Below, in pieces: positions 37,007-44,716 of a DNA stretch of 46,580 nt. Source of the DNA: Salinisphaera hydrothermalis C41B8 (GTDB taxonomy: Bacteria > Pseudomonadota > Gammaproteobacteria > Nevskiales > Salinisphaeraceae); NCBI RefSeq assembly GCF_000732535.1, contig NZ_APNK01000028.1, forward strand, positions 1 to 46,580. The letters are read 5' to 3'. The translations under genes were made by a program, and so were the position numbers. The first letter of the stretch is position 1. Each line of letters opens with the position of its first letter. The notes under the pieces are model-generated. The model was given only the letters and a program-made list of their open reading frames with translations, searched no databases and was not told the origin of the DNA.

Positions 37007-37767
37007 CAGCCGAAATTACGCCCGTAGAAGATATCCGTGATCTCACCGGCGATGCGCTGACTGAGTTCCTCGGCTTCCGGGGCAGGGAGGTCGGCCGCGT
37101 TTTCGGCGAACAGATAATCGTCGAGATCGAACTCCGTCAGCCGCATCTTGGTATGAAAGATGCGCTCGGAGAGCATGTTGACGTCGACCATCTGATAGCG
37201 CTCGCGAATATCGGGCGCGATGTAGTCCTGGATCGAATGGATCGTGTGGTCGATGAAATGCTTGGCGCCGTCCACGTCGCGTGTGAAACCGCGCACGCGA
37301 TAGTCGAGCGTGACCACGTCCGATTCGAAGCTGTGGATGAGATGGTTCAGCGCCTTGAGCGGCGAGATCAGGCCACAGGTCGAGACATCGATATCGGCGC
37401 GGAAGGTCGAAATGCCGTCGTCCGGATGGAACTCCGGATAGGTATGCACCGTAATGTGGCTCTTGTCGAGATGGCCGACTACGGCCTCGGACATCGGCCC
37501 TTCGTAGGCATACTCCTCGGCGATCAGAATGGTCACGCTCGCGCCCTCGGGCTCGTAGTCCTGACGCGCCACGTTGAGGATCTGTGCGCCGATGATGTTC
37601 GAGACCTCGGTCAGGATCTGGGTCAGCCGGTCGGCGTTGAACACCTCGTCGATATACGCGATATAGGCCTGCTTCTGCTCGCGTGTGCGGGCATAGCAGA
37701 TATCGTAGATATTGAACGAGAGCGACTTCGTGAGGTTGTTGAAACCGTGCAGTCGAAGTTTATCCAT
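37006..37767 (-). CDS. speD: S-adenosylmethionine decarboxylase proenzyme (E. coli type)
   Basis: 253 residues, the size of class 1A SpeD. The proenzyme cleaves itself at K102-S103 in [13 protein letters not shown], converting Ser103 into the pyruvoyl cofactor. C131 in STCGLISP matches the catalytic cysteine. It makes decarboxylated SAM, the aminopropyl donor for spermidine. No speE is seen in the window. It is followed by holA without a gap and preceded by osmC/yhfA (77 bp), a known pairing. Confidence 0.95.
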   Translation of the reverse strand: MDKLRLHGFNNLTKSLSFNIYDICYARTREQKQAYIAYIDEVFNADRLTQILTEVSNIIGAQILNVARQDYEPEGASVTILIAEEYAYEGPMSEAVVGHLDKSHITVHTYPEFHPDDGISTFRADIDVSTCGLISPLKALNHLIHSFESDVVTLDYRVRGFTRDVDGAKHFIDHTIHSIQDYIAPDIRERYQMVDVNMLSERIFHTKMRLTEFDLDDYLFAENAADLPAPEAEELSQRIAGEITDIFYGRNFG

Positions 37768-37844
37768 GGTGTTCGGAAAGGCCGGTTGCGAAGGCGAAGT
37801 ATCCGGCAGCGGCGCCCGGCGTCAAGGCCGTCCGCTCGACCGGG

Positions 37845-38264
37845 TCAGGCGGTTTCTTCAATCGTGTAACCGTGCGTCATATTTACGGCCTTGGCCAGCA
37901 TGATCGAGGCCGAGCAGTATTTCTCGGCCGACAGCTCGACCGCGCGGGCGACATGCTTTTCGCTGAGGTTGCGCCCGGTGATGATGAACTGAACATGGAT
38001 GTCGGTGAACACCTTGGGTTCGGTCTCGGCCCGGGTGCCGTCTACCTCGATGCGGCAATCGGTTACGTCCTGGCGCGATTTCTTGAGGATATGCATCACG
38101 TCCATGGCGCTGCAGCCGCCCACCGACAGCAGCATCATTTCCATCGGCCGGAAGCCGGCATTCTTGCCGCCCAGGTCCGGCGGGCCATCAATGGTGACAT
38201 GGTGATTGCTGTCGGCCTGGCCGTCGAATTCCAGCCCGTCCTTCCAGTTCAGGGTCGCTTTCAT
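37845..38264 (-). CDS. OsmC family protein (YhfA-like)
   Basis: 139 residues. The two redox cysteines of the OsmC/Ohr fold are C51 in VGGCSAMDV and C117 in EKYCSASIML. The sequence resembles the YhfA branch rather than the organic-hydroperoxide Ohr branch; its reductase role in cells is not well established. As in other gammaproteobacteria it lies directly before speD, and here heads the long minus-strand housekeeping series. The repeat copy 2 begins 72 bp upstream of its ATG. Confidence 0.85.
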   Translation of the reverse strand: MKATLNWKDGLEFDGQADSNHHVTIDGPPDLGGKNAGFRPMEMMLLSVGGCSAMDVMHILKKSRQDVTDCRIEVDGTRAETEPKVFTDIHVQFIITGRNLSEKHVARAVELSAEKYCSASIMLAKAVNMTHGYTIEETA

Positions 38265-38335
38265 CGCATCGCGCTCGTGATTAGGTCTTCGTCATGATGT
38301 AAGGCATCCCCACCAAAATAAAAGAGCAGGCATGG

Positions 38336-38637
38336 CTAGGGTCTGTTGAGGTCTCGTTCGAGCGCCGCGTTGGCGTCCGCAAATCGTGACCGGCAAGGCG
38401 CGAGTCGCCGGCTCTGGGCGTGCCACGACCCAGACGCGCAACGTCGCCGGGCGCCCCTGGTTAATTTTTTATGGGCGGCCCAACCCGAAGGGACAAGCGC
38501 CCTTAAATTAACGACACGACGGCAATCCAGCGTTATAGCTCTCTCGCGTAGAACGACTACGCCACGTTCGCTACGCCTCGTCTTGCCGCCCCTGGTTAAT
38601 TTTCAGGGAGCGCTTGGCGCGGACTCGCAGACCCTAG
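38336..38637 (+). repeat. ~300-bp MITE-like repeat element, copy 2
   Basis: Same orientation as copy 1, with long identical blocks (e.g. gccgcgttggcgtccgcaaa, ccggcaaggcgcgagtcgcc, gggcggcccaacccgaaggg). The ends are CTAGGGTCTG (38336-38345) and its exact inverse (38628-38637): they pair with each other but differ from copy 1's tips. Its internal hairpin also pairs only with itself (caagcgc...cggcaa with ttgccg...gcgcttg) and carries extra bases in both arms. The right arm contains cgcccctggttaatttt, which also occurs upstream in the element at about 38453-38467. It has lost the inner part of the right-end repeat seen in copy 1. Confidence 0.8.
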
Positions 38638-38686
38638 TGCGGCGGTTGCCCGGTGCTGACAGGGCATCGGGTTTCTTGCTGGCAAT

Positions 38687-38714
38687 AAAAAAAGCGCGGC
38701 CGAATGGCCGCGCT
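38687..38714 (-). terminator. Rho-independent terminator of the lipoprotein gene
   Basis: On the minus strand AGCGCGGCC-attc-GGCCGCGCT is followed by seven T and then ATT. The stem is nine perfect pairs. It lies 54 bases past the stop codon of the gene ending at 38768. Confidence 0.88.
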
Positions 38715-38767
38715 GCTGGCGTGAATGAACCGCCCGGCTGCGGCACCGGGCGGCGGTCAGGCTGCTC

Positions 38768-41008
38768 TTAGAGTCCCAGCGTCGACGTCAGTCCGCCCAG
38801 AAGACCGCCGAGGAGGCTGTTCAGCGTGGTCTGCAGACCTTGCAGCGAAGAGACGAGCGCGTTGGTTGCGTCGCTGTTGCTGCTACTGGACAGACCGCTC
38901 AGCGACAGGTTGCTGAGGGTGGTTTGCAGTGAGTCGAGTGCGTTGTTCACCTGCGTGGAGTTATCCAGGTTGGTCACGTCGATCTGGCTCAGCGAATTGT
39001 CGAGCTTCGTGAGCACGTCGGTGACGTCCGTCGGCAGGCCGCTGGTGCCCGAGCCGACGTTCAGCGCATCCAGGGCACTACGCAGATTGGTCACCGAGCT
39101 TTGCAGGACATTTGGATCGACCTGGCCCGAGGTGCTCTGGAGCGTGCTCTGCAGCTGGTCCAGGGCATTGGTCAGCAGCATGGTCGGGTCGGCAGTGCCG
39201 CCGAGGACCGATTGCAGCTGCGTATTCAACTGGGTCAGGGCATCGGTGATTCCGGTGCTGCCAAGTCCGGACAGATTGCCGCCCGAGAGTGACGATGTGA
39301 GCGACTGCAGCACCGATTGCAGCTGATCGCCGCCGGTACTGAGATCCAGCCCGTCGATGGTGCCTTTCAGGTTGGTCAGCACGCTGGTCAGCTGGTCCGA
39401 TATACCGCTGTTGCCGCCGGTTGGATCAAGCTGGCCGAGGGTCGAATCCAGCTGCGAAAGCGCATTTTGCAGCTGGTCGGTCACCTGGCCGGAGCCGCCG
39501 GCACTGTTGACCGCATCGCTCACCTGGGTCAGCGCGGACTGAATCGCCGACGACAAGTCGCTGGAACTGCCCGACGTCACCAGACCGTTGACGGCGCCCT
39601 GCAGACTGTTCAGCGCCTGATCCAACGGCTGATTGTCGCCACTGCTCGGTGCGAAGCCGGTCAACGCGGTGGACAGATCGGTGGCGAGGCTGTCGATCGA
39701 CGTACTGCCACCGGCTGTCGTGACGGTCGACAGCTGGCTTTGCAGGTTGGTGAGTGCCGTATTGACCTGGCTGGACAGGCCACTCGTGCCACTATCGCCC
39801 AGTAGCGTGCCGATCTGGTCGGTAAGCTGGGTGAGCGTGGTATTGAGTGCGTCGGAGACCTGATTATCGGTGCCCAGGTTGGTCAGTTGCTGCGTGGTCT
39901 GATCAAGCAACGATGTCACCTGGCTGGTCAGTGTAGGCGTCGTGCTGCCGCCCGTGGAACCGCCGGTGCTGCCGCCCGTGCTGCCACTGCTCGATGTCGT
40001 GTTTTGCACGCAGGCCGAGTACACGTCGACCGAGGACAACACGTTGGCGCCACCATTGAGCCGCAGGCGGACCGAGTCGAACGTCTGATCGGTCTGTATC
40101 AAGACGAGCTTGCGGCTGTTGTCGCCGATCAGGCCCAGCAGGTCGAGATTGATCGCACTCGACGAGTTGGAGTCGGCCACTTGCTGTCCCTTGTCGAACA
40201 GCGTGATGTCCAGATTGCGAATGACATCCAGCGTCAACACGTTGTCCGGACGCGAGATCACGAAACCGACCCGGCGCGTGCCACTGAATTGCTGACTGTT
40301 ATCGGTGACCTGGATCTGCGCGGCGCCACCGGCCACGCCGAGCGTCGTGTTCATGCGAGCCGCGTTGTCGAGGTTCGCGTCGATCACGTTGTTCGGATTC
40401 TGTACCCCGCACAAGACACACGTGCCGCTGGTGCCGGAATCGACCGTGACGTCGGTCGACGAGCTGTCGGCGTTGATGATGGGTGTGTAAGGCGCATTAT
40501 CCCCGGTATTGCAGGCTGTGGCTGAAACCTGAGAACTGTTGTCGCAGACATCGCCGATGCCGTTGTTGTTCGAATCGGTCTGATCGGGGTTCGGCGTCGT
40601 CGGACAGTTGTCCTGGCTGTCGGGAACGCCGTCGCCATCGGCGTCATTGCTGTCGCCGCTGCCGCCGTTGGGCGTGCCGTCGCATTTATCGCCGATACCG
40701 TCGCCGTCCGTGTCTACCTGGTCCGGGTTCTTGGTCAACGGGCAATTGTCGCTGGCGTTGGCCACGCCGTCACCGTCCTTGTCACTGTCACAGGCATCGC
40801 CGATGCCATCGCCGTCGGTGTCTTTCTGGTCCGGATTGGCCGTGGCCGGGCAGTTATCGGACTTGTCCGGTACGCCGTCGCCATCGCTGTCGGTCTGGGA
40901 ACTGTTGCTGCCGTTGCCGAGATCGACATTCTTATTGTCGCTGCAACCCACGATGAGCATCGTGCTCGTCAGTAGTATTACGCACAATAGAAGTAACTTG
41001 CTTCTCAT
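38768..41008 (-). CDS. Large lipoprotein with thrombospondin type 3 repeats and a helical-repeat tail
   Basis: 746 residues from the ATG at 41008, supported by GGGAGA upstream and by the lipobox LIVGC (C22) that follows. Residues about 40-156 are three thrombospondin type 3 units ([32 protein letters not shown]), Asp-rich calcium-binding loops known from proteobacterial surface proteins. A Cys-containing domain of about 180 residues follows (157 to about 335), then a Gly/Ser/Thr linker with repeated GSTGGSTGG. From about 374 to the end are some 15 units of ~25 residues, each an amphipathic helix of the type LxxALxxLxxxLxxL ended by a Gly/Ser/Asp turn, finishing with [16 protein letters not shown] read it as an outer-membrane-anchored, calcium-stabilised surface or adhesion protein. 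The function is not shown. Confidence 0.7.
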   Translation of the reverse strand: MRSKLLLLCVILLTSTMLIVGCSDNKNVDLGNGSNSSQTDSDGDGVPDKSDNCPATANPDQKDTDGDGIGDACDSDKDGDGVANASDNCPLTKNPDQVDTDGDGIGDKCDGTPNGGSGDSNDADGDGVPDSQDNCPTTPNPDQTDSNNNGIGDVCDNSSQVSATACNTGDNAPYTPIINADSSSTDVTVDSGTSGTCVLCGVQNPNNVIDANLDNAARMNTTLGVAGGAAQIQVTDNSQQFSGTRRVGFVISRPDNVLTLDVIRNLDITLFDKGQQVADSNSSSAINLDLLGLIGDNSRKLVLIQTDQTFDSVRLRLNGGANVLSSVDVYSACVQNTTSSSGSTGGSTGGSTGGSTTPTLTSQVTSLLDQTTQQLTNLGTDNQVSDALNTTLTQLTDQIGTLLGDSGTSGLSSQVNTALTNLQSQLSTVTTAGGSTSIDSLATDLSTALTGFAPSSGDNQPLDQALNSLQGAVNGLVTSGSSSDLSSAIQSALTQVSDAVNSAGGSGQVTDQLQNALSQLDSTLGQLDPTGGNSGISDQLTSVLTNLKGTIDGLDLSTGGDQLQSVLQSLTSSLSGGNLSGLGSTGITDALTQLNTQLQSVLGGTADPTMLLTNALDQLQSTLQSTSGQVDPNVLQSSVTNLRSALDALNVGSGTSGLPTDVTDVLTKLDNSLSQIDVTNLDNSTQVNNALDSLQTTLSNLSLSGLSSSSNSDATNALVSSLQGLQTTLNSLLGGLLGGLTSTLGL

Positions 41009-41289
41009 TGCGATTTCTCCCTGAATTTTTATAAAAGCGGTCACCCCGAGCTCACCGGCGCGTACGCGCACGGATTAGAACAGCACGCTTTTCAATGCTT
41101 GGACAGGAGAAATAAGCTGGAAAGTATTCTTTTCAGATCGATATAAAAAATAAGAAAATACAAATTTTCTTTATGTATGAAGGGTTGCCCGAGGCCCGCT
41201 TTATAGCGGGCATGGTAATGTCGGCTACCTATCAGCCAAAAGTAGAATGATGGAATAGCGGCGAGGATGCCGCCCGCGCCGAAGCTGGC
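41009..41289. other. AT-rich upstream region of the lipoprotein gene
   Basis: The stretch is much richer in A/T than the surroundings (poly-A/T runs at about 41130-41175), consistent with a strong promoter or foreign origin. It holds a 12-bp palindrome GCGCGTACGCGC (41058-41069) in the leader and a hairpin GCCCGC-tttata-GCGGGC (41194-41211). There is no coding frame. No clean -35/-10 pair could be fixed. Confidence 0.45.
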
Positions 41290-41353
41290 GATCAGGCGAT
41301 CAGGCGATCAGGCGATCAGGCGATCAGGCGATCAGGCGATCAGGCGATCAGGC
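41290..41353. repeat. Tandem repeat, eight exact copies of GATCAGGC
   Basis: Eight perfect units of 8 bp, each with one GATC, spanning 64 bp. The stop codon of trpC and its last codons lie inside the first units (minus strand reads GCCTGATC), so the array is at the 3' end of the gene. Confidence 0.95.
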
Positions 41354-42137
41354 GGGAGAGTGCTTCGCCGGGGTCGGGTTGCCGCATGAAGGATTCGCCC
41401 ACGAGGAAAGCCCCGAACCCGGCCTCGGCCAGGTGAACACGGTCATCGCGAGTGAAGATGCCGCTTTCACTGACCAGCAGGCGATTGCCGGTGATCTGCT
41501 TGCGCAGCTGCAGGCTGACGTCGAGCGTGGTATCGAAGGTATGCAGATCGCGGTTGTTGATGCCGAGGATCGTGCCCTCGGGCAGGGTCAGCGCCCGCGA
41601 TAGTTCTTCGGCGTTATGTACTTCGGCCAGCACGTCCATGCCGAGCTCGAAAGCACGCCCGGCGAGCTCGTGCATGAGGTCGGTGGACAGGGCGGCCGCA
41701 ATGAGCAGGATGCAGTCGGCACCCAGCGCTCGCGATTGATCGATCTGAATAGGGTCGATCATGAAATCCTTGCGCAACACCGGCAGGCCGCAGGCACCGC
41801 GAGCCCGGCCCAGAAAAGCGTCGTCGCCCTGAAAATAGTCGCGATCGGTGAGCACCGACAGACAGGCCGCGCCGCCGGCGGCATAGCGCTCGGCCAGCCA
41901 GGCTACATCGAAATCTTCGCGGATCAGACCCTTGCTCGGCGAGGCTTTCTTGATCTCGGCGATCACCGACTGCGGGCGTTTGGCTTCCAGAGCCGTGGCA
42001 AACCCACGCGGCGCGTCGGCGGTGGCGACCGCGTCGGCCAGCGCCTGGTCATCCGTGCTCGCGCGAAAGGCGGCGATTTCTTCACGCTTGCGCGCCAGAA
42101 TGCGATCGAGAATGGTATGCGTGGTCTGAATGCTCAT
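41340..42137 (-). CDS. trpC: Indole-3-glycerol-phosphate synthase
   Basis: 265 residues. The TIM-barrel motifs are complete: VIAEIKKASPSKG (catalytic Lys), RKDFMIDP, LGINNRDLHTFDTTL, and VSESGI. It closes the indole ring in tryptophan synthesis. This is the monofunctional form, without a fused TrpF domain. It follows trpD by 69 bp. The C-terminus LSRLIA and the TGA are encoded by the 8-bp repeat array; because the stop falls within the first two units, changes in copy number should not alter the protein. Confidence 0.93.
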   Translation of the reverse strand: MSIQTTHTILDRILARKREEIAAFRASTDDQALADAVATADAPRGFATALEAKRPQSVIAEIKKASPSKGLIREDFDVAWLAERYAAGGAACLSVLTDRDYFQGDDAFLGRARGACGLPVLRKDFMIDPIQIDQSRALGADCILLIAAALSTDLMHELAGRAFELGMDVLAEVHNAEELSRALTLPEGTILGINNRDLHTFDTTLDVSLQLRKQITGNRLLVSESGIFTRDDRVHLAEAGFGAFLVGESFMRQPDPGEALSRLIA

Positions 42138-42206
42138 GGTCGCAATCGGGTTAGAAAACGAATCGGTCGCGCATTACGGGCCGAGGCCGGTGCAAGCGTA
42201 ACGCGA

Positions 42207-43244
42207 TCAGGCGCCTTCGGGGCGCGCCTGCGTAAACGCGGCGACCTCTGCCATCCGCCGTGCGGCGGCGCCGCTGGCAATGGTCTCGCGGGCCAGGGTG
42301 ACACCGGCTGCCAGGTTCGGGCATTGCCCGCCGACATAGAGCGCTGCTCCCGCGTTGAAGGCAATGATATCCGCCGCCAGATCGAACTGGCCGGCAAAGG
42401 CTTTTTCGATCAGCGCCAGTGATTCGGCGGCGCTGCCGACACGCAAGGTGTCGAGCGAGCCGCGCTCCAGGCCGACGTCCTCGGGCGCGATCTTGTAGGT
42501 CACGACCAGACCGTCGCGCAGCTCGGCGACCTTGGTCGGCGCGTTGATCGACAGTTCGTCGAGCCCGTCCTCACCGTGCACGATCATCACATGCCGGCTG
42601 CCCAGCTTGCCGAGCACTTCCGCCAGCGGCGCACAGAGATGGCCGTTGAACACGCCCATGATCTGGTTTTTTGCACCGGCCGGGTTGGTCAGCGGCCCGA
42701 GCAGGTTGAACAGCGTGCGGATGCCGAGCTCGCGGCGCACGCCCACGGCATGCTTCATGGCGCCGTGATGGGCCGGGGCAAACATGAAACCGACGCCGAA
42801 CTCGCGAATGCAGGCCGCGACTTCGTCGGCCGAGGTCTCGAGGTTCAGGCCGGCGGCTTCCAGCAGGTCGGCGCTACCGGACTTGCTCGATACCGAGCGG
42901 TTGCCGTGCTTGGCCACGTGGCCGCCGGCCGCCGCCGTTACGAACGCCGCCGCGGTGGAGACGTTGAACAGACCGGAGCCGTCGCCGCCGGTGCCGCAGG
43001 TATCGACCAGCGTTTCGGCGAGTTCGGCTTCGATGGGTACGTCGGTGGCCAGTTCACGCATGACTCCGGCGGCGGCGGCGATCTCGTCGATCGATTCGCC
43101 CTTCATCCGCAGGCCCATGAGAAACGCGCCGATCTGGGCCGGCGTCGCGCCGCCGGTCATGATCGTACGCATGGCAGCGGCCATGCGTACGGGGTCTAGA
43201 TCGCGGCCGCGGGCGATATCGTCCAGTACAGCAGCGTCGATCAT
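42207..43244 (-). CDS. trpD: Anthranilate phosphoribosyltransferase
   Basis: 345 residues. It has [17 protein letters not shown] (PRPP loop), [19 protein letters not shown] and [22 protein letters not shown], the standard TrpD blocks. It transfers phosphoribose to anthranilate. The ATG overlaps the trpG stop (ATGA). It is not fused to TrpG, as in Pseudomonas-type trpGDC clusters; trpE is not in the window. Confidence 0.95.
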   Translation of the reverse strand: MIDAAVLDDIARGRDLDPVRMAAAMRTIMTGGATPAQIGAFLMGLRMKGESIDEIAAAAGVMRELATDVPIEAELAETLVDTCGTGGDGSGLFNVSTAAAFVTAAAGGHVAKHGNRSVSSKSGSADLLEAAGLNLETSADEVAACIREFGVGFMFAPAHHGAMKHAVGVRRELGIRTLFNLLGPLTNPAGAKNQIMGVFNGHLCAPLAEVLGKLGSRHVMIVHGEDGLDELSINAPTKVAELRDGLVVTYKIAPEDVGLERGSLDTLRVGSAAESLALIEKAFAGQFDLAADIIAFNAGAALYVGGQCPNLAAGVTLARETIASGAAARRMAEVAAFTQARPEGA

Positions 43245-43846
43245 ACGGCGTCGGTCTCGAGTTCGCCACAGCGCTTGAGGAATGTGCGCAGCATTTCGTG
43301 GCCGTGATCCGACAGGATCGATTCGGGATGGAACTGCACGCCCTCGGCGCCAGTGGGCTTGTGGATCAGCCCCATGATCTCGTCCATCTCGCCGTCTTCG
43401 GTCTCGGTCCAGGCCGTGATCTCGAAATCCGCCGGCAGGCCGTCGCGTGCCACGATCAGCGAGTGGTAGCGGGTCGCGGTGAGCGGATCGGCGAGGTTTT
43501 CGAACACGCCGCGCCCGGTATGGCGGATGCTCGAAGTCTTGCCGTGCATGACCTGGCGCGCGCGGGTCACGGTTGCGCCGAACGCCTGACCCAGCGCCTG
43601 ATGGCCGAGGCAGACGCCGAAGATCGGCAGCCGATGCGCCATGCGCTGGATCAGCTCGATCGAGACGCCGGCCTCCTCGGGGCCGCAGGGTCCGGGCGAG
43701 ACGACCACGCCGGCCGGCTTGAGGCGCTCGATGTCCTCGACCGTGATCTCGTCGTTGCGCACGACGTGCACCTCGGCCTCGAGCTCGCCGAGATACTGCA
43801 CGAGGTTGTAGGTAAACGAATCGTAGTTGTCGAGCATCAGGATCAT
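43241..43846 (-). CDS. trpG: Anthranilate synthase component II, glutamine amidotransferase
   Basis: 201 residues. The class I amidotransferase triad is C79 in GVCLGHQ, H173 and E175 in QFHPES. It supplies ammonia to TrpE for anthranilate; in many bacteria the same protein serves PabB in folate synthesis. It is the first gene of trpG-trpD-trpC. The ATG has only a distant AGG upstream; a perfect TATAAT lies about 20 bp ahead, so the leader would be very short and has no room for a trp attenuator. Confidence 0.93.
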   Translation of the reverse strand: MILMLDNYDSFTYNLVQYLGELEAEVHVVRNDEITVEDIERLKPAGVVVSPGPCGPEEAGVSIELIQRMAHRLPIFGVCLGHQALGQAFGATVTRARQVMHGKTSSIRHTGRGVFENLADPLTATRYHSLIVARDGLPADFEITAWTETEDGEMDEIMGLIHKPTGAEGVQFHPESILSDHGHEMLRTFLKRCGELETDAV

Positions 43847-43865
43847 TTCGCTAATAACCTATTGA

Positions 43866-43871
43866 ATTATA
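43866..43871 (-). promoter_or_regulatory. Probable -10 box of the trpGDC promoter
   Basis: On the minus strand TATAAT is perfect and lies 19 bases before the trpG ATG. The best -35 candidate at 17-bp spacing is poor (around GATGGA), so an activator or extended element may be needed. The surrounding 60 bases are markedly A/T-rich. Confidence 0.45.
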
Positions 43872-44716
43872 AGAACTAAAACTTATGATCCATCGCTTTT
43901 TATACACATTGTTATACACATCTGCCTTGGAGCGCCCTAGAAACATGCCGCCAGATCGACAGGCATAGCGTACCGAGGCGTCGCGATGATCGCTCCGCCG
44001 CCCAACTGGCGATAGGGTGAAGCAACATTCCGCCACGCTCCGAAACACCCGATCTGGCTTGTGCTGGGCTAGGCATATAAGATCGTCCGACCGGCGTCGA
44101 GACTGACGCGTCACTCTGCCTTGAACGGGACGCAAGAGCATAGCGGCCTCTTGTTCGCGGTCGCCACGTTAGCGGAAGGGTGAGGAATTTGGGTCGCACT
44201 GGCGAATTTCCTTAAACGGGAGCCGCCATGCCGGAGAGCCATCTAAACTACCGCCTCGCCGACCGGTCACGGCGGCAAGATGCAGTTCTAAACCGCAACA
44301 ATATGCCGCTCCTACTGGAAGCGCCACCACAAAGCTGTGCCTGTTGATACGGTATAGGTCACGATAGTTAGCTGATCAGGTTGAGGTCTTGGCCCACCGG
44401 GGAACCCATTACACGTTCACGTTAAAAGCCCAATGTTACCCTAATCATAACGTGTGATAGGAACCTCTGTCGACGACCAGCCTCGTCCATGCGGCCAGTG
44501 CATACGGCCGCGACAGAGGTTGCGCCAATGCGGAATACGCGCGACCGATTAAGTTTCGTGTGGACTGCCTACGCCCAGTTTGTGGATTGCCAAGGCGCTG
44601 CTGAAATAACACCTAAATTTTCGTGTGCGGCTTGGCTATTCATTGCCCAGCGCCTGCCTGGAGGCGGCTGGCTCAAGGCGACATGCGGTCGTGTTGATTC
44701 TTTCGCCGCTTGGTAC
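43872..44716. other. Unassigned stretch between trpG and the conjugative relaxase
   Basis: About 845 bp with base use unlike the trp genes, and only short frames. The minus-strand frame at 43851-44141 and others show no recognisable protein. A 7-bp inverted repeat ACACGTT (44411-44417) / AACGTGT (44449-44455) brackets an A/T-richer segment. No integrase or attachment repeat was recognised. It is most likely the edge of a conjugative-element remnant. Confidence 0.5.

Larger units (their letters stand above)
38265..38767. other. Intergenic stretch between osmC/yhfA and the lipoprotein gene
   Basis: About 500 bp containing repeat copy 2 and the terminator of the lipoprotein gene, plus a second hairpin CCGCCCGG-n8-CCGGGCGG (38730-38753) just past that gene's stop. 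The promoter for the osmC/yhfA-speD run should lie in 38265-38335, which I could not resolve. There is no coding frame with protein-like content. Confidence 0.55.

Noticed and set aside
43851-44141. A 96-codon minus-strand gene upstream of trpG
   Set aside because: It includes the A/T-rich trpG promoter, lacks a ribosome site and has no protein-like pattern.
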